From positions 314,157-378,156 of the forward strand of contig NZ_LMSB01000034.1 of the NCBI RefSeq assembly GCF_001428005.1: a stretch of DNA of 64,000 bases, given 5' to 3'. Every line of letters begins with the position of its first letter. Within the stretch, counting starts at the first letter, position 1. The notes under the pieces were generated by a model, which was not told the origin of the DNA, searched no databases, and saw nothing but the letters and a program-made list of their open reading frames with translations. A program made the translations under genes and the position numbers. This document shows positions 16,208 to 24,190 of the stretch, piece after piece. This DNA is from Arthrobacter sp. Soil736. GTDB lineage: Bacteria > Actinomycetota > Actinomycetes > Actinomycetales > Micrococcaceae.

Positions 16208-16513
16208 TCAGGCCTCCGCCGGTGCCGTCACCGACGCCGAGGCAGCCATGACTTCCGCGTTCACCATCCACGCCAGCTGCTCGAGCCGCGTGATGGCGGC
16301 GTGCAGCAGGTCAGCGCTGGTGGGGTCTTCTGCATCCACCTCGTCGTGGACATCGCGCAGGGTCTTGACCGTTTGCTCATCCAGCTGGAGGTGCAGATCG
16401 CGGAAGTTCGTTCCCACGAGGTTCCAGTGCGCCTGCTTCCCCTGGACGTGCAGCTCGATCAGGTCGGTGAGAACCCTTTGAAGGTTGCCGGCCAACGTCT
16501 GGGATGCTTTCAT
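16208..16513 (-). CDS. dps: Dps-like ferritin with internal in-frame deletion
   Basis: A 101-residue protein; Dps is usually about 155-160. The N-terminus (LIELHVQGKQAHWNLVGTNF, then RDLHLQLDE) and the C-terminus (LRDVHDEVDAEDPTSADLLH, then RLEQLAWMVNAE) match actinobacterial Dps closely, but about 55 residues between LDE and TVKTLRDV are absent without loss of frame. That removes the end of helix B, the BC helix and the start of helix C, including part of the ferroxidase site. The product could be non-functional or form a smaller bundle. The ATG at 16513 lies 58 bases from an AT-rich palindrome. Confidence 0.75.
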   Translation of the reverse strand: MKASQTLAGNLQRVLTDLIELHVQGKQAHWNLVGTNFRDLHLQLDEQTVKTLRDVHDEVDAEDPTSADLLHAAITRLEQLAWMVNAEVMAASASVTAPAEA

Positions 16514-16570
16514 CTCTTCCTCCGCTGCAGTATGTCAGGGACCGGCCGCCTCGGCCGGGAACATCATTCC

Positions 16571-16582
16571 AAGCATACTTAG
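16571..16582. promoter_or_regulatory. AT-rich palindrome, family member 3
   Basis: AAGCATACTTAG, upstream of the shortened dps gene (reads CTAAGTATGCTT toward it). It matches the centre of the set at 10556, 11407, 39251 and 44156. Confidence 0.45.
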
Positions 16583-16631
16583 CTTCCGCGCCGCAGACCC
16601 CGCCCGCTGCTTGGTTTCCGTCCGGCTGCTC

Positions 16632-17120
16632 CTAGCGCCCGGCCGGCCACAGCACGGTGGCCTGAAGGTGTCCCAGCGGTACGCTGCCATAGGTCCGCGA
16701 GTCGATGGATCCCGCCCGGTTGTCGCCGAGGACGAAGACGTGGCCGGCAGGCACCGTGACGGGCCCAAAATACGTGCCGTCGATTCGGCTGTGGTCGATG
16801 CCCGGTTCGGGTTGCGGCACGCCGTCCACCACCAGCACTGAGTCCTCGATTGCCACCGTCTGGCCCTGGAAGGCAACGGCGCGCTTGATTGCCGGGTTCC
16901 CGTCGTCCGGGCTCGTGAAAACCACAAGATCGCCGGGCCTGAGTCCGCCCAGGGCCGGCCCGGGCTTGAACATCAGCACCGTGGTCCCCCGGGGCACTGC
17001 CGGCTCCATGCTTTCCGAGCTGACCGTGACCGGCTCCACCACCCACAGGCGCGCGGCCAGCAAGGCTGCCGCCAGCACGGCCGCCGTCGTGATTTTCTTT
17101 CCCCGGCGGGAATCGGTCAC
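16632..17120 (-). CDS. lepB: Signal peptidase I
   Basis: A 162-residue type I leader peptidase. One N-terminal membrane segment (about 10-28) anchors it; the catalytic serine is Ser37 in SESMEP, the general-base lysine is Lys79 in IKRAVAFQG, and GDNRAGSIDSR is box E. It removes signal peptides from exported proteins. The GTG at 17120 with AGGAG seven bases upstream is preferred to the frame from 17198. At 162 residues it is short, like minimal Gram-positive enzymes. A large secreted protein is encoded divergently, which may be coincidence. Confidence 0.88.
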   Translation of the reverse strand: MTDSRRGKKITTAAVLAAALLAARLWVVEPVTVSSESMEPAVPRGTTVLMFKPGPALGGLRPGDLVVFTSPDDGNPAIKRAVAFQGQTVAIEDSVLVVDGVPQPEPGIDHSRIDGTYFGPVTVPAGHVFVLGDNRAGSIDSRTYGSVPLGHLQATVLWPAGR

Positions 17121-17632
17121 GACAGTGCTCCTTTCGTTCCGCTGCCAGGAGCATGACCGGCCCGTCTTGGAAAAAACCGGAGCCGCCAACGCCGCCACGG
17201 GGCCGATTTGGAACCACCCCTATTTTGGCCCCCTCAAATCGATGGCCTAACCCCGCAGGGCGGGAAGAACCCTCCCGACCCCCTGACTGGGCGGTGTAAG
17301 GGCCCGCGAAGCCCTCGGTTCCCGGGAAATTCCCAAGTCCTTGCGCGCACACTTGTCTTGTCCTGAACCGGACGGTGGCCGCGGCCGGTAACGGACCAGG
17401 ACCGCCGGGTCCGGTGCCGTTTCCCCAGCGGCACCAGACCCGGCGTACGGCCTAAACGGCTTGCGGAGCCCAAATTCCGCCTCAGCGGCCTGCGCGCCGT
17501 CCCTTCCCCACCGGTTTTATCCGACGTTTATCCAAGGTCTTTAGTTCAACGTGAACTTGGTCGGTAATCGACTTTCCGGCCTGGCCTTGAGGGTACTGGG
17601 GGCCACAAATCGAGTGTCCATAAGGAGTCACC
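17121..17632. other. 512-base intergenic region with one strong hairpin
   Basis: No convincing gene. The region separates the divergent lepB and FG-GAP protein genes. At 17404-17444, GCCGGGTCCGGTGCCG pairs with CGGCACCAGACCCGGC (one mismatch, nine-base loop). It lies 190 bases upstream of the FG-GAP gene and is not downstream of any gene on either strand, so it is either a leader structure or a relic terminator. Confidence 0.5.
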
Positions 17633-19858
17633 ATGTTCTCGCAATCCGTGAAGCGGCCGAAGATGCCAGACGGAACAAGCCGCTCCCAACCCGCCCACCG
17701 GCGGTCCACGGCCACCGCCGCGGCACGTCTTGCCCCTGTTGCAGCGGGAGCCATGCTGGCCGCCGCACTGGCACCGCTGGGCGCCGCTCCGGCCGGCGCC
17801 GAAACGGCCGGCGCCGAAACGGCCGGAATGGGTCCCGTGGATTCGGCCAACGGCTTCCCCACCTGGTATTCGGACGGAACCGTCAAGCTGCAGCTGTGCT
17901 ACATGGCCAACAGCGGGTGCCTCACCGAGCCGCCAGACCCGAACTCGCCGGCGTCCTACCCGGACAACTTCCCGGATGAGGCGTTCTGGTTCAATGCCGA
18001 GGCCAGCGGCGGGAACCTCGGTCTCTACGAGGCCGCCCTTGAGGCCGCCCACGTCAACGGGCCCGTGGTTGACGGCGACCAGATGGGATTCGGCCGGCTG
18101 CGGTTCCGGCTGAGCAATCTCGTGGCGGGAGCCTCATACACCATCACCCACCCCTACGGCGTCCACACGTTCACGGCAGAACCGGACCCCCAGGATCCGA
18201 GCCTTGGTGAGATCAATGTGACCCTCGACGAAGGCTGCACTCCCTCCGGAACGGCCGCCTGCGACTGGGACAGCGTCGGTGCTTCCTTCCTTGGCGACTT
18301 CGCCTCCGGCTCCACCGCCACCTTCCTCCGCCAGGTAAACGCCCCTGCCGGAACCCTGGGAGACATCAACACGGCGACGGCTGTCACGGGCGCCCCGTCC
18401 GGCACCAACGCCGTCATCGTGACCGGCCCTGATGCCGGCGGCCCCGGAATCGGCACCCTCACGGTCAACACGTTCACCGTCCAGGGGCTGATTGCCGAGG
18501 GTTCAGACGGCGCACCGTCAACTCCGGACCTGGTGGCAGCCAGCGACACCGGCCGTTCCTCGACGGACAACGTCACCCGGCTGACAACACCGACCGTTAC
18601 AGGGACGCTTCCGGCAGGCGCCTCGGGGCCCGTCCAGCTGATCGTCGACGGCGGCGCACCCCGGGCCACGACGCTCGCCGGCTCAACCTACTCCGCCACG
18701 CTTGCGGCCCTGCCGCAGGGCGTTCACCGGGTGCAGTCCCGCATCACCAACCCCGCCTTCGCGGCCGATCCCACCCAGCCGCAGTTCCTGGCCTCCTCCA
18801 CGCTGACGTTCACGGTGGACACCAGCGCGCCGGCCGTCGCCGTCACTGCGCCGTTCCCGTCAACGCCGAGCCTGGACAACACGCCCACGCTCAGCTTCTC
18901 GGGTGAGGCCGGAGCAAGGTTCGAATGCCAGCTGCAGCCCAGCAACCCCCTCTGGGATGCCACCTGCGCCTCGCCCAGGACCTGGGATGCCCAGGCGAAC
19001 GGCACCTACGTCTTCAACGTCCGGGCCACGGATGCCGCAGGAAACGTCAGCGACCTCGCCAGCCGCACTGTGCAGATCGGGCAGAGCACGGCAGCCGCCG
19101 CCACCCCCAAGCTTCAGGACTTCAACAGCGACGGCCGGGCAGACATCGTGTCCAGGGATACCGCCGGAAGGCTCTGGCTCTACCGCGGCAACGGAACCGG
19201 CGGCTTCCTCGCCAAGCTTCAGATCGGGAACGGATGGGGCGGCATGACCGCCATCGTCAGCACCGGCGACTTCAACGGCGACCGCAAAGCGGACATCGTG
19301 GCCCGGGACTCCGCCGGCGCACTGTGGCTCTACGGCGGCAACGGCGCAAGTGGCTTCACCGGACGCGTCCAGATCGGCAACGGCTGGAACGGGCTGAACA
19401 ACATCGTCGCCCCCGGCGACTTCAACGGCGACCGCAAGGCCGACCTGGCAGCACGTGATGCCGGCGGAAACCTGTACCTTTACCTCGGCAACGGAACCGG
19501 CGGCTTCATCGGAAGGACCCAGATCGGCAACGGCTGGAACAGCATGAACGCCATCGTGGCTACCGGCGACTTCAACAGCGACGGCAAGGCCGACCTCGCC
19601 GCCCGTGATACCGCCGGAAACCTCTGGCTTTACCGTGGCAACGGCTTCGGATCGTTCCTCGGCAGGGTCCAGATCGGATCCGGCTGGAACGGCCTGAGCA
19701 TTGCCGGCACGGGCGACTTCAACGGCGACCGCCGGGCTGACCTGACGGCCCGCGACGCCGCCGGAAACCTCATTCTCTACCGTGGCAACGGAGCGACCGG
19801 CTTCCTCGGCAAGACCCAGATCGGCACGGGCTGGAACACCATGAACGCCATCATGTAG
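17633..19858 (+). CDS. Secreted FG-GAP/VCBS repeat protein
   Basis: A 741-residue exported protein. A long signal peptide ends near residue 56 (LAAALAPLGAAPAGA). The middle is a mosaic of beta-domains, one Ig-like (about 375-480, with VDTSAPAVAVTAPFP and VRATDAAGNVSDLA). The last 245 residues are five FG-GAP/VCBS repeats of DFNGDRKADIVARDSAG type, each with an Asp-rich calcium-binding loop and a LWLYRGNG strand, forming an integrin-like propeller. Start ATG 17633 has a strong AAGGAG. Such domains bind ligands or polysaccharides; no catalytic domain is visible. A perfect 22-bp hairpin follows. Confidence 0.82.
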   Translation: MFSQSVKRPKMPDGTSRSQPAHRRSTATAAARLAPVAAGAMLAAALAPLGAAPAGAETAGAETAGMGPVDSANGFPTWYSDGTVKLQLCYMANSGCLTEPPDPNSPASYPDNFPDEAFWFNAEASGGNLGLYEAALEAAHVNGPVVDGDQMGFGRLRFRLSNLVAGASYTITHPYGVHTFTAEPDPQDPSLGEINVTLDEGCTPSGTAACDWDSVGASFLGDFASGSTATFLRQVNAPAGTLGDINTATAVTGAPSGTNAVIVTGPDAGGPGIGTLTVNTFTVQGLIAEGSDGAPSTPDLVAASDTGRSSTDNVTRLTTPTVTGTLPAGASGPVQLIVDGGAPRATTLAGSTYSATLAALPQGVHRVQSRITNPAFAADPTQPQFLASSTLTFTVDTSAPAVAVTAPFPSTPSLDNTPTLSFSGEAGARFECQLQPSNPLWDATCASPRTWDAQANGTYVFNVRATDAAGNVSDLASRTVQIGQSTAAAATPKLQDFNSDGRADIVSRDTAGRLWLYRGNGTGGFLAKLQIGNGWGGMTAIVSTGDFNGDRKADIVARDSAGALWLYGGNGASGFTGRVQIGNGWNGLNNIVAPGDFNGDRKADLAARDAGGNLYLYLGNGTGGFIGRTQIGNGWNSMNAIVATGDFNSDGKADLAARDTAGNLWLYRGNGFGSFLGRVQIGSGWNGLSIAGTGDFNGDRRADLTARDAAGNLILYRGNGATGFLGKTQIGTGWNTMNAIM

Positions 19859-19876
19859 TCCCGATCCTCTGAGTTC

Positions 19877-19925
19877 CGACGCAGCACCGCCCGCGTACAG
19901 CCAGTACGCGGGCGGTGCTGCGTCG
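19877..19925. terminator. Bidirectional hairpin terminator
   Basis: Perfect 22-bp arms (19877-19898 and 19904-19925, starting CGACGCAGCACCGCCCG) with a five-base loop, between the FG-GAP gene and the convergent O-methyltransferase. There is no U-run, as in many actinobacterial terminators. Confidence 0.85.
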
Positions 19926-19977
19926 TGGCGGGGCTGCCGGCGTCCGCCGGTCGTAGTCCGGCCGGCCGCGGGTGCCG

Positions 19978-20655
19978 CTAGCGGACCACGGCCAGCGCGA
20001 AGCCGTCCCACCCCTTGGAGCCCACCGTCTGGATAACCGTGGCGTCGAGCCTGGCGTCCTCCCCCATCAGCTTCAGCGCGCTGAGGATTCCCGGGGCGTT
20101 GACCTCGTCCATGGAGGGATCAAGCACCGCCCCCTCCCACACCACGTTGTCCATGACAATGCTGGTTCCGGGCCGGCCAAGCCGCACAGCCCAGTCCAGG
20201 TACTTCGGGTTGTTCTCCTTGTCCGCGTCGATGAAGACAAAGTCGAACGGTGCGGCTCCTTCGGCCTCCAGCGCCGCGAGCGTGTCCAGCGCCGCGCCTA
20301 TCCGGATGTCCACTTTGTGACCCAGCCCGGCAGCGTCCACATTCGCGCGGGCTACGTCCGCGTGTTTGGTGAGATATTCGCACGTGACCAGCTGGCCGTC
20401 GTCGGGAAGTCCCTGGGCCATCCAGATGGTGCTGAAACCGGCCAGGGTGCCGATCTCCAGAACCCGGCGCGCGCCGGACGACCGGACCAGGAGCTTCAGC
20501 AGTTTTCCCGCGTTGGGGGTCACCTCGATGGGCGGCATGCCGGCGTCGACGGCGGACTGCACCGCGCGCTGAAGCGCACCGTCCGGATGGACGACGACGT
20601 CGGACAGGAACTCTTCTACGGCCACCCACTCGGGCCGCGGCTCGTGCTCAAACAT
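19978..20655 (-). CDS. SAM-dependent O-methyltransferase (caffeoyl-CoA OMT family)
   Basis: A 225-residue class I methyltransferase of the cation-dependent catechol/caffeoyl-CoA type. Motif I is VLEIGTLAGFSTIWMA, the metal-binding region is FVFIDADKENNPKYL, and MDNVVWEGAV follows, all expected in this family, which methylates catechol-like hydroxyls. The ATG at 20655 is the natural start. It stands alone, convergent with the FG-GAP gene. The physiological substrate cannot be read from the sequence. Confidence 0.88.
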   Translation of the reverse strand: MFEHEPRPEWVAVEEFLSDVVVHPDGALQRAVQSAVDAGMPPIEVTPNAGKLLKLLVRSSGARRVLEIGTLAGFSTIWMAQGLPDDGQLVTCEYLTKHADVARANVDAAGLGHKVDIRIGAALDTLAALEAEGAAPFDFVFIDADKENNPKYLDWAVRLGRPGTSIVMDNVVWEGAVLDPSMDEVNAPGILSALKLMGEDARLDATVIQTVGSKGWDGFALAVVR

Positions 20656-20728
20656 GGCCCCAGTCTCGCAGCAACGGCACTTGGGGGCTAGGGCGTCCGG
20701 CGGACCGCCGAACCCGCGGCCGGAGCGG

Positions 20729-21067
20729 TCAGGAACCCTCAGCTATGGCGCTTTCCAAGCGATCGACCTTTGCGGTGAGCTCACCCGAGAAGCCAGGCCG
20801 GATATCCGCCTTGATCACCAGGGACACCCTGCTGCCGAACTTCCCCACCGCCTCGGTGGCGCGTTTGACCACCGCGAACACCTCGTCCCATTCTCCCTCG
20901 ATGGTGGTGAACATGGAATCGGTCTTGTTGGGCAGCCCGGACTCCCGGACGATCCTGACGGCGGCGGCTACTGCGTCGTGCACGGACGCGTCCGCTGCGC
21001 CGCCGGCCCCGGCGTAGGCCGGATCGGCAGGAATTCCGGACGGGGCGACTGAAAATGCAAGCAACAT
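20729..21067 (-). CDS. MTH1187/YkoF-family thiamine-binding protein
   Basis: A 112-residue protein of the thiamine-binding MTH1187 (DUF77) family: LLAFSVAPSGI at the start, VRIVRESGLPNKTDSMFTTI and EGEWDEVFAVVKRATEAV in the ferredoxin-like core. Members bind thiamine or its hydroxymethylpyrimidine part, probably as tetramers in the cytosol. An insert AYAGAGGAADAS lies after the first strand. No TPP riboswitch is visible in the 111 bases upstream, which are shared with a divergent TetR gene. Confidence 0.85.
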   Translation of the reverse strand: MLLAFSVAPSGIPADPAYAGAGGAADASVHDAVAAAVRIVRESGLPNKTDSMFTTIEGEWDEVFAVVKRATEAVGKFGSRVSLVIKADIRPGFSGELTAKVDRLESAIAEGS

Positions 21068-21178
21068 GGGTCCAGTCTGACACGGTTCACAAGACTCCCA
21101 AGGGCGTGTGCTGCGTCATATTTGGCGCTACCAATGGGTAACGAAGTCCGGGAGACACAGCGTTGCTAACCTTTATTC

Positions 21179-21799
21179 ATGAACCTCGCAGTAGAGCGCA
21201 AACCACTCCGTGCCGACGCTGCCCGCAACGTGGACAAGATCATCAATGCGGCCCGCGAGTGCTTCCGCGAACACGGCCCGGACGTTCCGCTGCAGACCAT
21301 CGCCGCCACGGCCGGAGTGGGACCGGCAACGCTCTTCCGCAATTTTTCGGACAAGGAACAACTGGTCCTGGCGGCGCTGAACCGCCAGCTCCGGCTCCAC
21401 GTCGACCCCGTCATTGATGTTGCGCTGGCGGGCCCGGACGCAGCCGAAGGCCTCTTCCACGTCATCGACGCCGTCATGACCGCCGCGAGCGAGAACGCCA
21501 ACCTGTTGGGCGCCGTCGCCGGGCGGCGGGACCTGCTGACTGGCATCACCGGCAGCCTGATCGAATCCGTAGGCGTGCTCCTTGGCCGGGGACAGGGCCA
21601 GGGCACGCTCCGCATCGACATCTCACTGACGGACATGGTGAGGCTGCTGGCCATGCTGATCGGCGTGGTTGACACCATGGAACCGGGCTCCGACGCCTGG
21701 CGCCGCCCAGCGGCGCTCATCGAAGACGCTATCCGCTCGGTACGGCCCGGCCGGCCGCTTCCGCCGCAGGTGCCGCTCCCTGGCACCCAGTTCGAGTAG
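21179..21799 (+). CDS. TetR-family transcriptional regulator
   Basis: A 206-residue repressor. Residues 12-60 form the DNA-binding domain (NVDKIINAARECFREHGPDV, then IAATAGVGPATLFRNFSDKE). The C-terminal ligand domain is of the general type seen in AcrR-like regulators. It is divergent from the thiamine-binding protein gene; TACC-AATG-GGTA at about 21130-21141 between them is a weak dyad and could be an operator. The effector is unknown. ATG 21179 has no strong ribosome-binding site. Confidence 0.87.
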   Translation: MNLAVERKPLRADAARNVDKIINAARECFREHGPDVPLQTIAATAGVGPATLFRNFSDKEQLVLAALNRQLRLHVDPVIDVALAGPDAAEGLFHVIDAVMTAASENANLLGAVAGRRDLLTGITGSLIESVGVLLGRGQGQGTLRIDISLTDMVRLLAMLIGVVDTMEPGSDAWRRPAALIEDAIRSVRPGRPLPPQVPLPGTQFE

Positions 21800-21975
21800 A
21801 CGGCATTTCCAGCAGGCTGCGGCTCTTCGCCGGCAAGCCCCGTCCCGTCCCAGCTCCATCCCGTCCCAGCTCCTTCGCCGGGGCCGTATCTATTCCGTCC
21901 GACCGGCTTGCACAGTAAGCTAGGCGCACCAGTGGTTAGGCAGCCAGCCTCGGGATTTCCATAACGGAGCAAACA

Positions 21976-22023
21976 ATGTCATCCTCCACCCGTGAACATT
22001 TCACACCGGCTGCGTCATCATGA
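21976..22023 (+). CDS. 15-codon open frame coupled to the next gene
   Basis: ATG 21976 with GGAG five bases upstream encodes MSSSTREHFTPAASS and stops at TGA 22021-22023, which overlaps the ATG of the following gene (ATGA). The only good ribosome-binding site belongs to this mini-frame, so the next gene is probably translated by coupling. It may be a leader peptide or the stub of a deleted upstream gene; its paralogue at 60656 is coupled to a STAS gene in the same manner. Confidence 0.5.
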   Translation: MSSSTREHFTPAASS

Positions 22024-22271
22024 ACCGCTCTCAGCTCGCACATTTCCTGAAGCTTTCCGCGGACCCCGAAGCCACGCTGACGGCGGCCTCCACCGATGAG
22101 CTCGGAATCATCGTGGACGCGCTCTACCGCAACCTGGACACGCCCAAACCGGTTTTCGGGGCCCAGGACTGGTACGACCTCGCCACCGAAGAACTGGCCC
22201 GGCGCACGTCGCCCGGTTCTCCGGAGTTGTACAGGGCAGCCTCTTCTCCGGACGCCTACGGAGCAGCGTAG
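22020..22271 (+). CDS. Small conserved protein, paralogue of the gene at 60656
   Basis: An 83-residue acidic cytosolic protein of unknown function. The centre, IVDALYRNLDTPKPVFGAQD followed by WYDLATEEL, aligns with ADALYRHLDTPSPTFGAHSW in the protein at 60656-60928, so the two form a small family with the signature DALYR-x-LDTP-x-P-x-FGA-xx-WY. The start overlaps a 15-codon frame. No catalytic motif is visible. A role as a partner in a signalling module is a guess based on the paralogue's neighbours. Confidence 0.65.
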   Translation: MNRSQLAHFLKLSADPEATLTAASTDELGIIVDALYRNLDTPKPVFGAQDWYDLATEELARRTSPGSPELYRAASSPDAYGAA

Positions 22272-22331
22272 TCCAACACGCGCAGTCCAGCCCAGGGCAT
22301 CCCGTCCCTTGACGGGGTGCCGCCTGGGTTC

Positions 22332-22631
22332 CTAGGAATCCTTCGCCGTGGACTCGGGCGCCGGGGATTCCGTCGTCGCGGATTGAGGGCCCGCGTCCTT
22401 TGCGGGCGCGTGTCCCTTCCCGTGAGCGTGATGCTCCGCTTCGTGGGCATGCTCCTTCGCCTCGAGCAGATGCTGCTGCAGCTTCTCCTCCGCTTCCCGG
22501 CGCCGGCGGGACGTGTCGCGGAGCTCCCGTGTGGATTGGGAGCCGCTTACCTCGATGTACGGGGCGCCCGTCCTCTCATGCGCGTCCTTGTGGGACTCCG
22601 GCTCACCCGGGGCTGATGATTTTTCGTTCAT
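22332..22631 (-). CDS. Small hydrophilic histidine-rich protein
   Basis: A 99-residue protein of unknown function. It starts MNEKSSAPGEPESHKDAHER, has a charged helical centre (RRRREAEEKLQQHLLEAKEH, then AHEAEHHAHGKGHA) with eight or more histidines, and a proline/serine-rich end. There are no hydrophobic segments. The ATG at 22631 has GAGAGGA about eleven bases upstream. Histidine clusters might bind metal; this is only suggestive. Confidence 0.55.
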   Translation of the reverse strand: MNEKSSAPGEPESHKDAHERTGAPYIEVSGSQSTRELRDTSRRRREAEEKLQQHLLEAKEHAHEAEHHAHGKGHAPAKDAGPQSATTESPAPESTAKDS

Positions 22632-22743
22632 GGTCAGTTCGTCCTCTCTGAAGCCAACAAAACCCTGCGCCGCTCCACCAACTGCGTCGCTCCACCATCT
22701 ACTCAGTCACACCCGGCCTGACACGTCAATGCCGGCCCCCGGG

Positions 22744-23421
22744 TCAAACGCCGCCCGGGAAGGCCTCCGGCCGTGTGGTGTGAGTGCGCAATGCGGAGCT
22801 GACGCACTCACTCATGGCCTGGAGCGCAATCAGCTGCGCTTCCCGGACCTGGGGCGTGAGAGCGTTAATGCAGATGGCCTCATCTGCCGCCTGCGCCAGC
22901 GGATTGGGCGCCCGGCCCGTCACTGCCCACACAATGGCATCCGCCGCCTTGGCCGCCGCCGTCGCCTCCAGCAAGGCGTGGCGGTGCCCGCTGGCCGACA
23001 CGACCATCAAAACGTCGTCGGCGCGAATATGGGCCGCTACCAGGGTGGCCGCCTCTTCCGCATTGCCCTGCGCAATTTCGATGACGCTCGCCGTTCCCGC
23101 TCCGGCCGCCGGCGGGGCTCCCCGGAGGGCGATGACGGAGAAGGGCCGGCGCTCACCGGAGTGGCGCCCCAGCAGTTCGGCGGTAAACTGCTGCACCTCA
23201 GCCGCCGAACCGGCGCTGCCGGCGGTCACCAGCCGGTTCCCGGCGAGGAGCCGCCGGGCCAGTTCCTCCCCCCACCCCGCCAGGCGCGAGGATTCATTCC
23301 GGAGCGAGGCGACGGCGGGACCCACCTGACGCAGGTGCTCCAGAACGATGTCCACCGGCGCTTTCTCGGCGAACGGGGCCTCGGCGACGCGCGTGCGCGA
23401 CAACCGGCTGACGGCTTTCAT
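22744..23421 (-). CDS. SIS-domain protein, GmhA-like
   Basis: A 225-residue sugar-isomerase-fold protein. The region TAGSAGSAAEVQQFTAELLG followed by RRPFSVIAL resembles the sedoheptulose-7-phosphate isomerase signature GSAADAQHFAAEL; the catalytic glutamate of AEL is kept, but the histidine of QHF is glutamine. A second SIS segment is VLMVVSASGHRHALLEAT. It could act on a phosphosugar. With the GT9 gene and rfaE2 fragment it hints at a heptose route in this lineage. It stands alone, so the substrate is uncertain. Confidence 0.7.
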   Translation of the reverse strand: MKAVSRLSRTRVAEAPFAEKAPVDIVLEHLRQVGPAVASLRNESSRLAGWGEELARRLLAGNRLVTAGSAGSAAEVQQFTAELLGRHSGERRPFSVIALRGAPPAAGAGTASVIEIAQGNAEEAATLVAAHIRADDVLMVVSASGHRHALLEATAAAKAADAIVWAVTGRAPNPLAQAADEAICINALTPQVREAQLIALQAMSECVSSALRTHTTRPEAFPGGV

Positions 23422-23529
23422 TTTTCCAACTCCTCTTCACTTTGAGCAGTTGCTGCGCATCCCTTGGCTCACTCTGCGCGTAACTGCACACCGGTTGGCG
23501 CGCCCCTTCGTTGCGGGGCGCGCCAGGCC

Positions 23530-23775
23530 TCAGTCGTCGTTGGCGGCGGCCGCGGCACGTGCCAGGAGCTCACGGTTAACCGCCGCCAGGGCCGCCAGCC
23601 TTGCGGGGTTTCCGGACAGCTCAAGCTCGCGCCCGAGACCACGGCAGAGGGCGGCCAGTTCGGCTTCGGGAACGTCGGCAAGTGACCTGAAGTGGGTGAA
23701 GAAACGTTTCTCGGGTAAGCCCGCGACGGCATGCCTGCGGATGCCAGAAGCTCCGGGAGGCAGCCGATTGTCCAT
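23530..23775 (-). CDS. Hypothetical 81-residue protein
   Basis: A helical, alanine- and leucine-rich small protein: KRFFTHFRSLADVPEAELAA and GNPARLAALAAVNRELLARA. No family is recognised. It lies 108 bases upstream of the SIS gene on the same strand and could be co-transcribed. Codon use is like its neighbours. Confidence 0.5.
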   Translation of the reverse strand: MDNRLPPGASGIRRHAVAGLPEKRFFTHFRSLADVPEAELAALCRGLGRELELSGNPARLAALAAVNRELLARAAAAANDD

Positions 23776-23878
23776 GGTTCACCACTTGTACGGTTATGGC
23801 GGCTGACTGCTTAGCCTCTTCGAGCATACAACGCATGTGATGCACGCCACTAGGCAACACGCGCGGCGCCGGGTCCGG

Positions 23879-24190
23879 TCAGTTCCAGCCCGCCAGGCGG
23901 AGGAGTGCGGCAGCGCCGGCGCCTGCCACCACGACCGCCAGGAAGGGCGCCCGGAAGAACAGGGCAACGCCAGCCGCGGCCAGGGCGCCCAGCCGGGCGT
24001 CCAGGACCAGCGCCTGGCCCGATGCCACGGTGTTGACGATTGTCAACGACGCCAGCAGCCCGATGGTCATGGTGCCCGCCACCCTGGACATCCGGGGGTT
24101 GCGCAGCAGGCTGGCCGGCACAAGGTACCCCATCAGCTTCCAGGCGTAGGCGAACAGGCAGGCAAGCAACAGCCACATCCAGAGGCTCAT
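23879..24190 (-). CDS. azlD: Branched-chain amino-acid exporter small subunit, AzlD
   Basis: A 103-residue protein with three to four membrane segments, beginning MSLWMWLLLACLFAYAWKLM. It is the small partner of AzlC in the branched-chain amino-acid (LIV-E) export system of the plasma membrane. The start codon overlaps the azlC stop by four bases (ATGA), the normal arrangement. Family resemblance comes from size, topology and the azlC partner, plus the ending LAAAGVALFFRAPFLAVVVA. Confidence 0.85.
   Translation of the reverse strand: MSLWMWLLLACLFAYAWKLMGYLVPASLLRNPRMSRVAGTMTIGLLASLTIVNTVASGQALVLDARLGALAAAGVALFFRAPFLAVVVAGAGAAALLRLAGWN

Noticed and set aside
21068..21178. TPP riboswitch before the thiamine-binding gene
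   Set aside because: No CUGAGA-type conserved core or the needed paired arms are visible in the 111-base gap.
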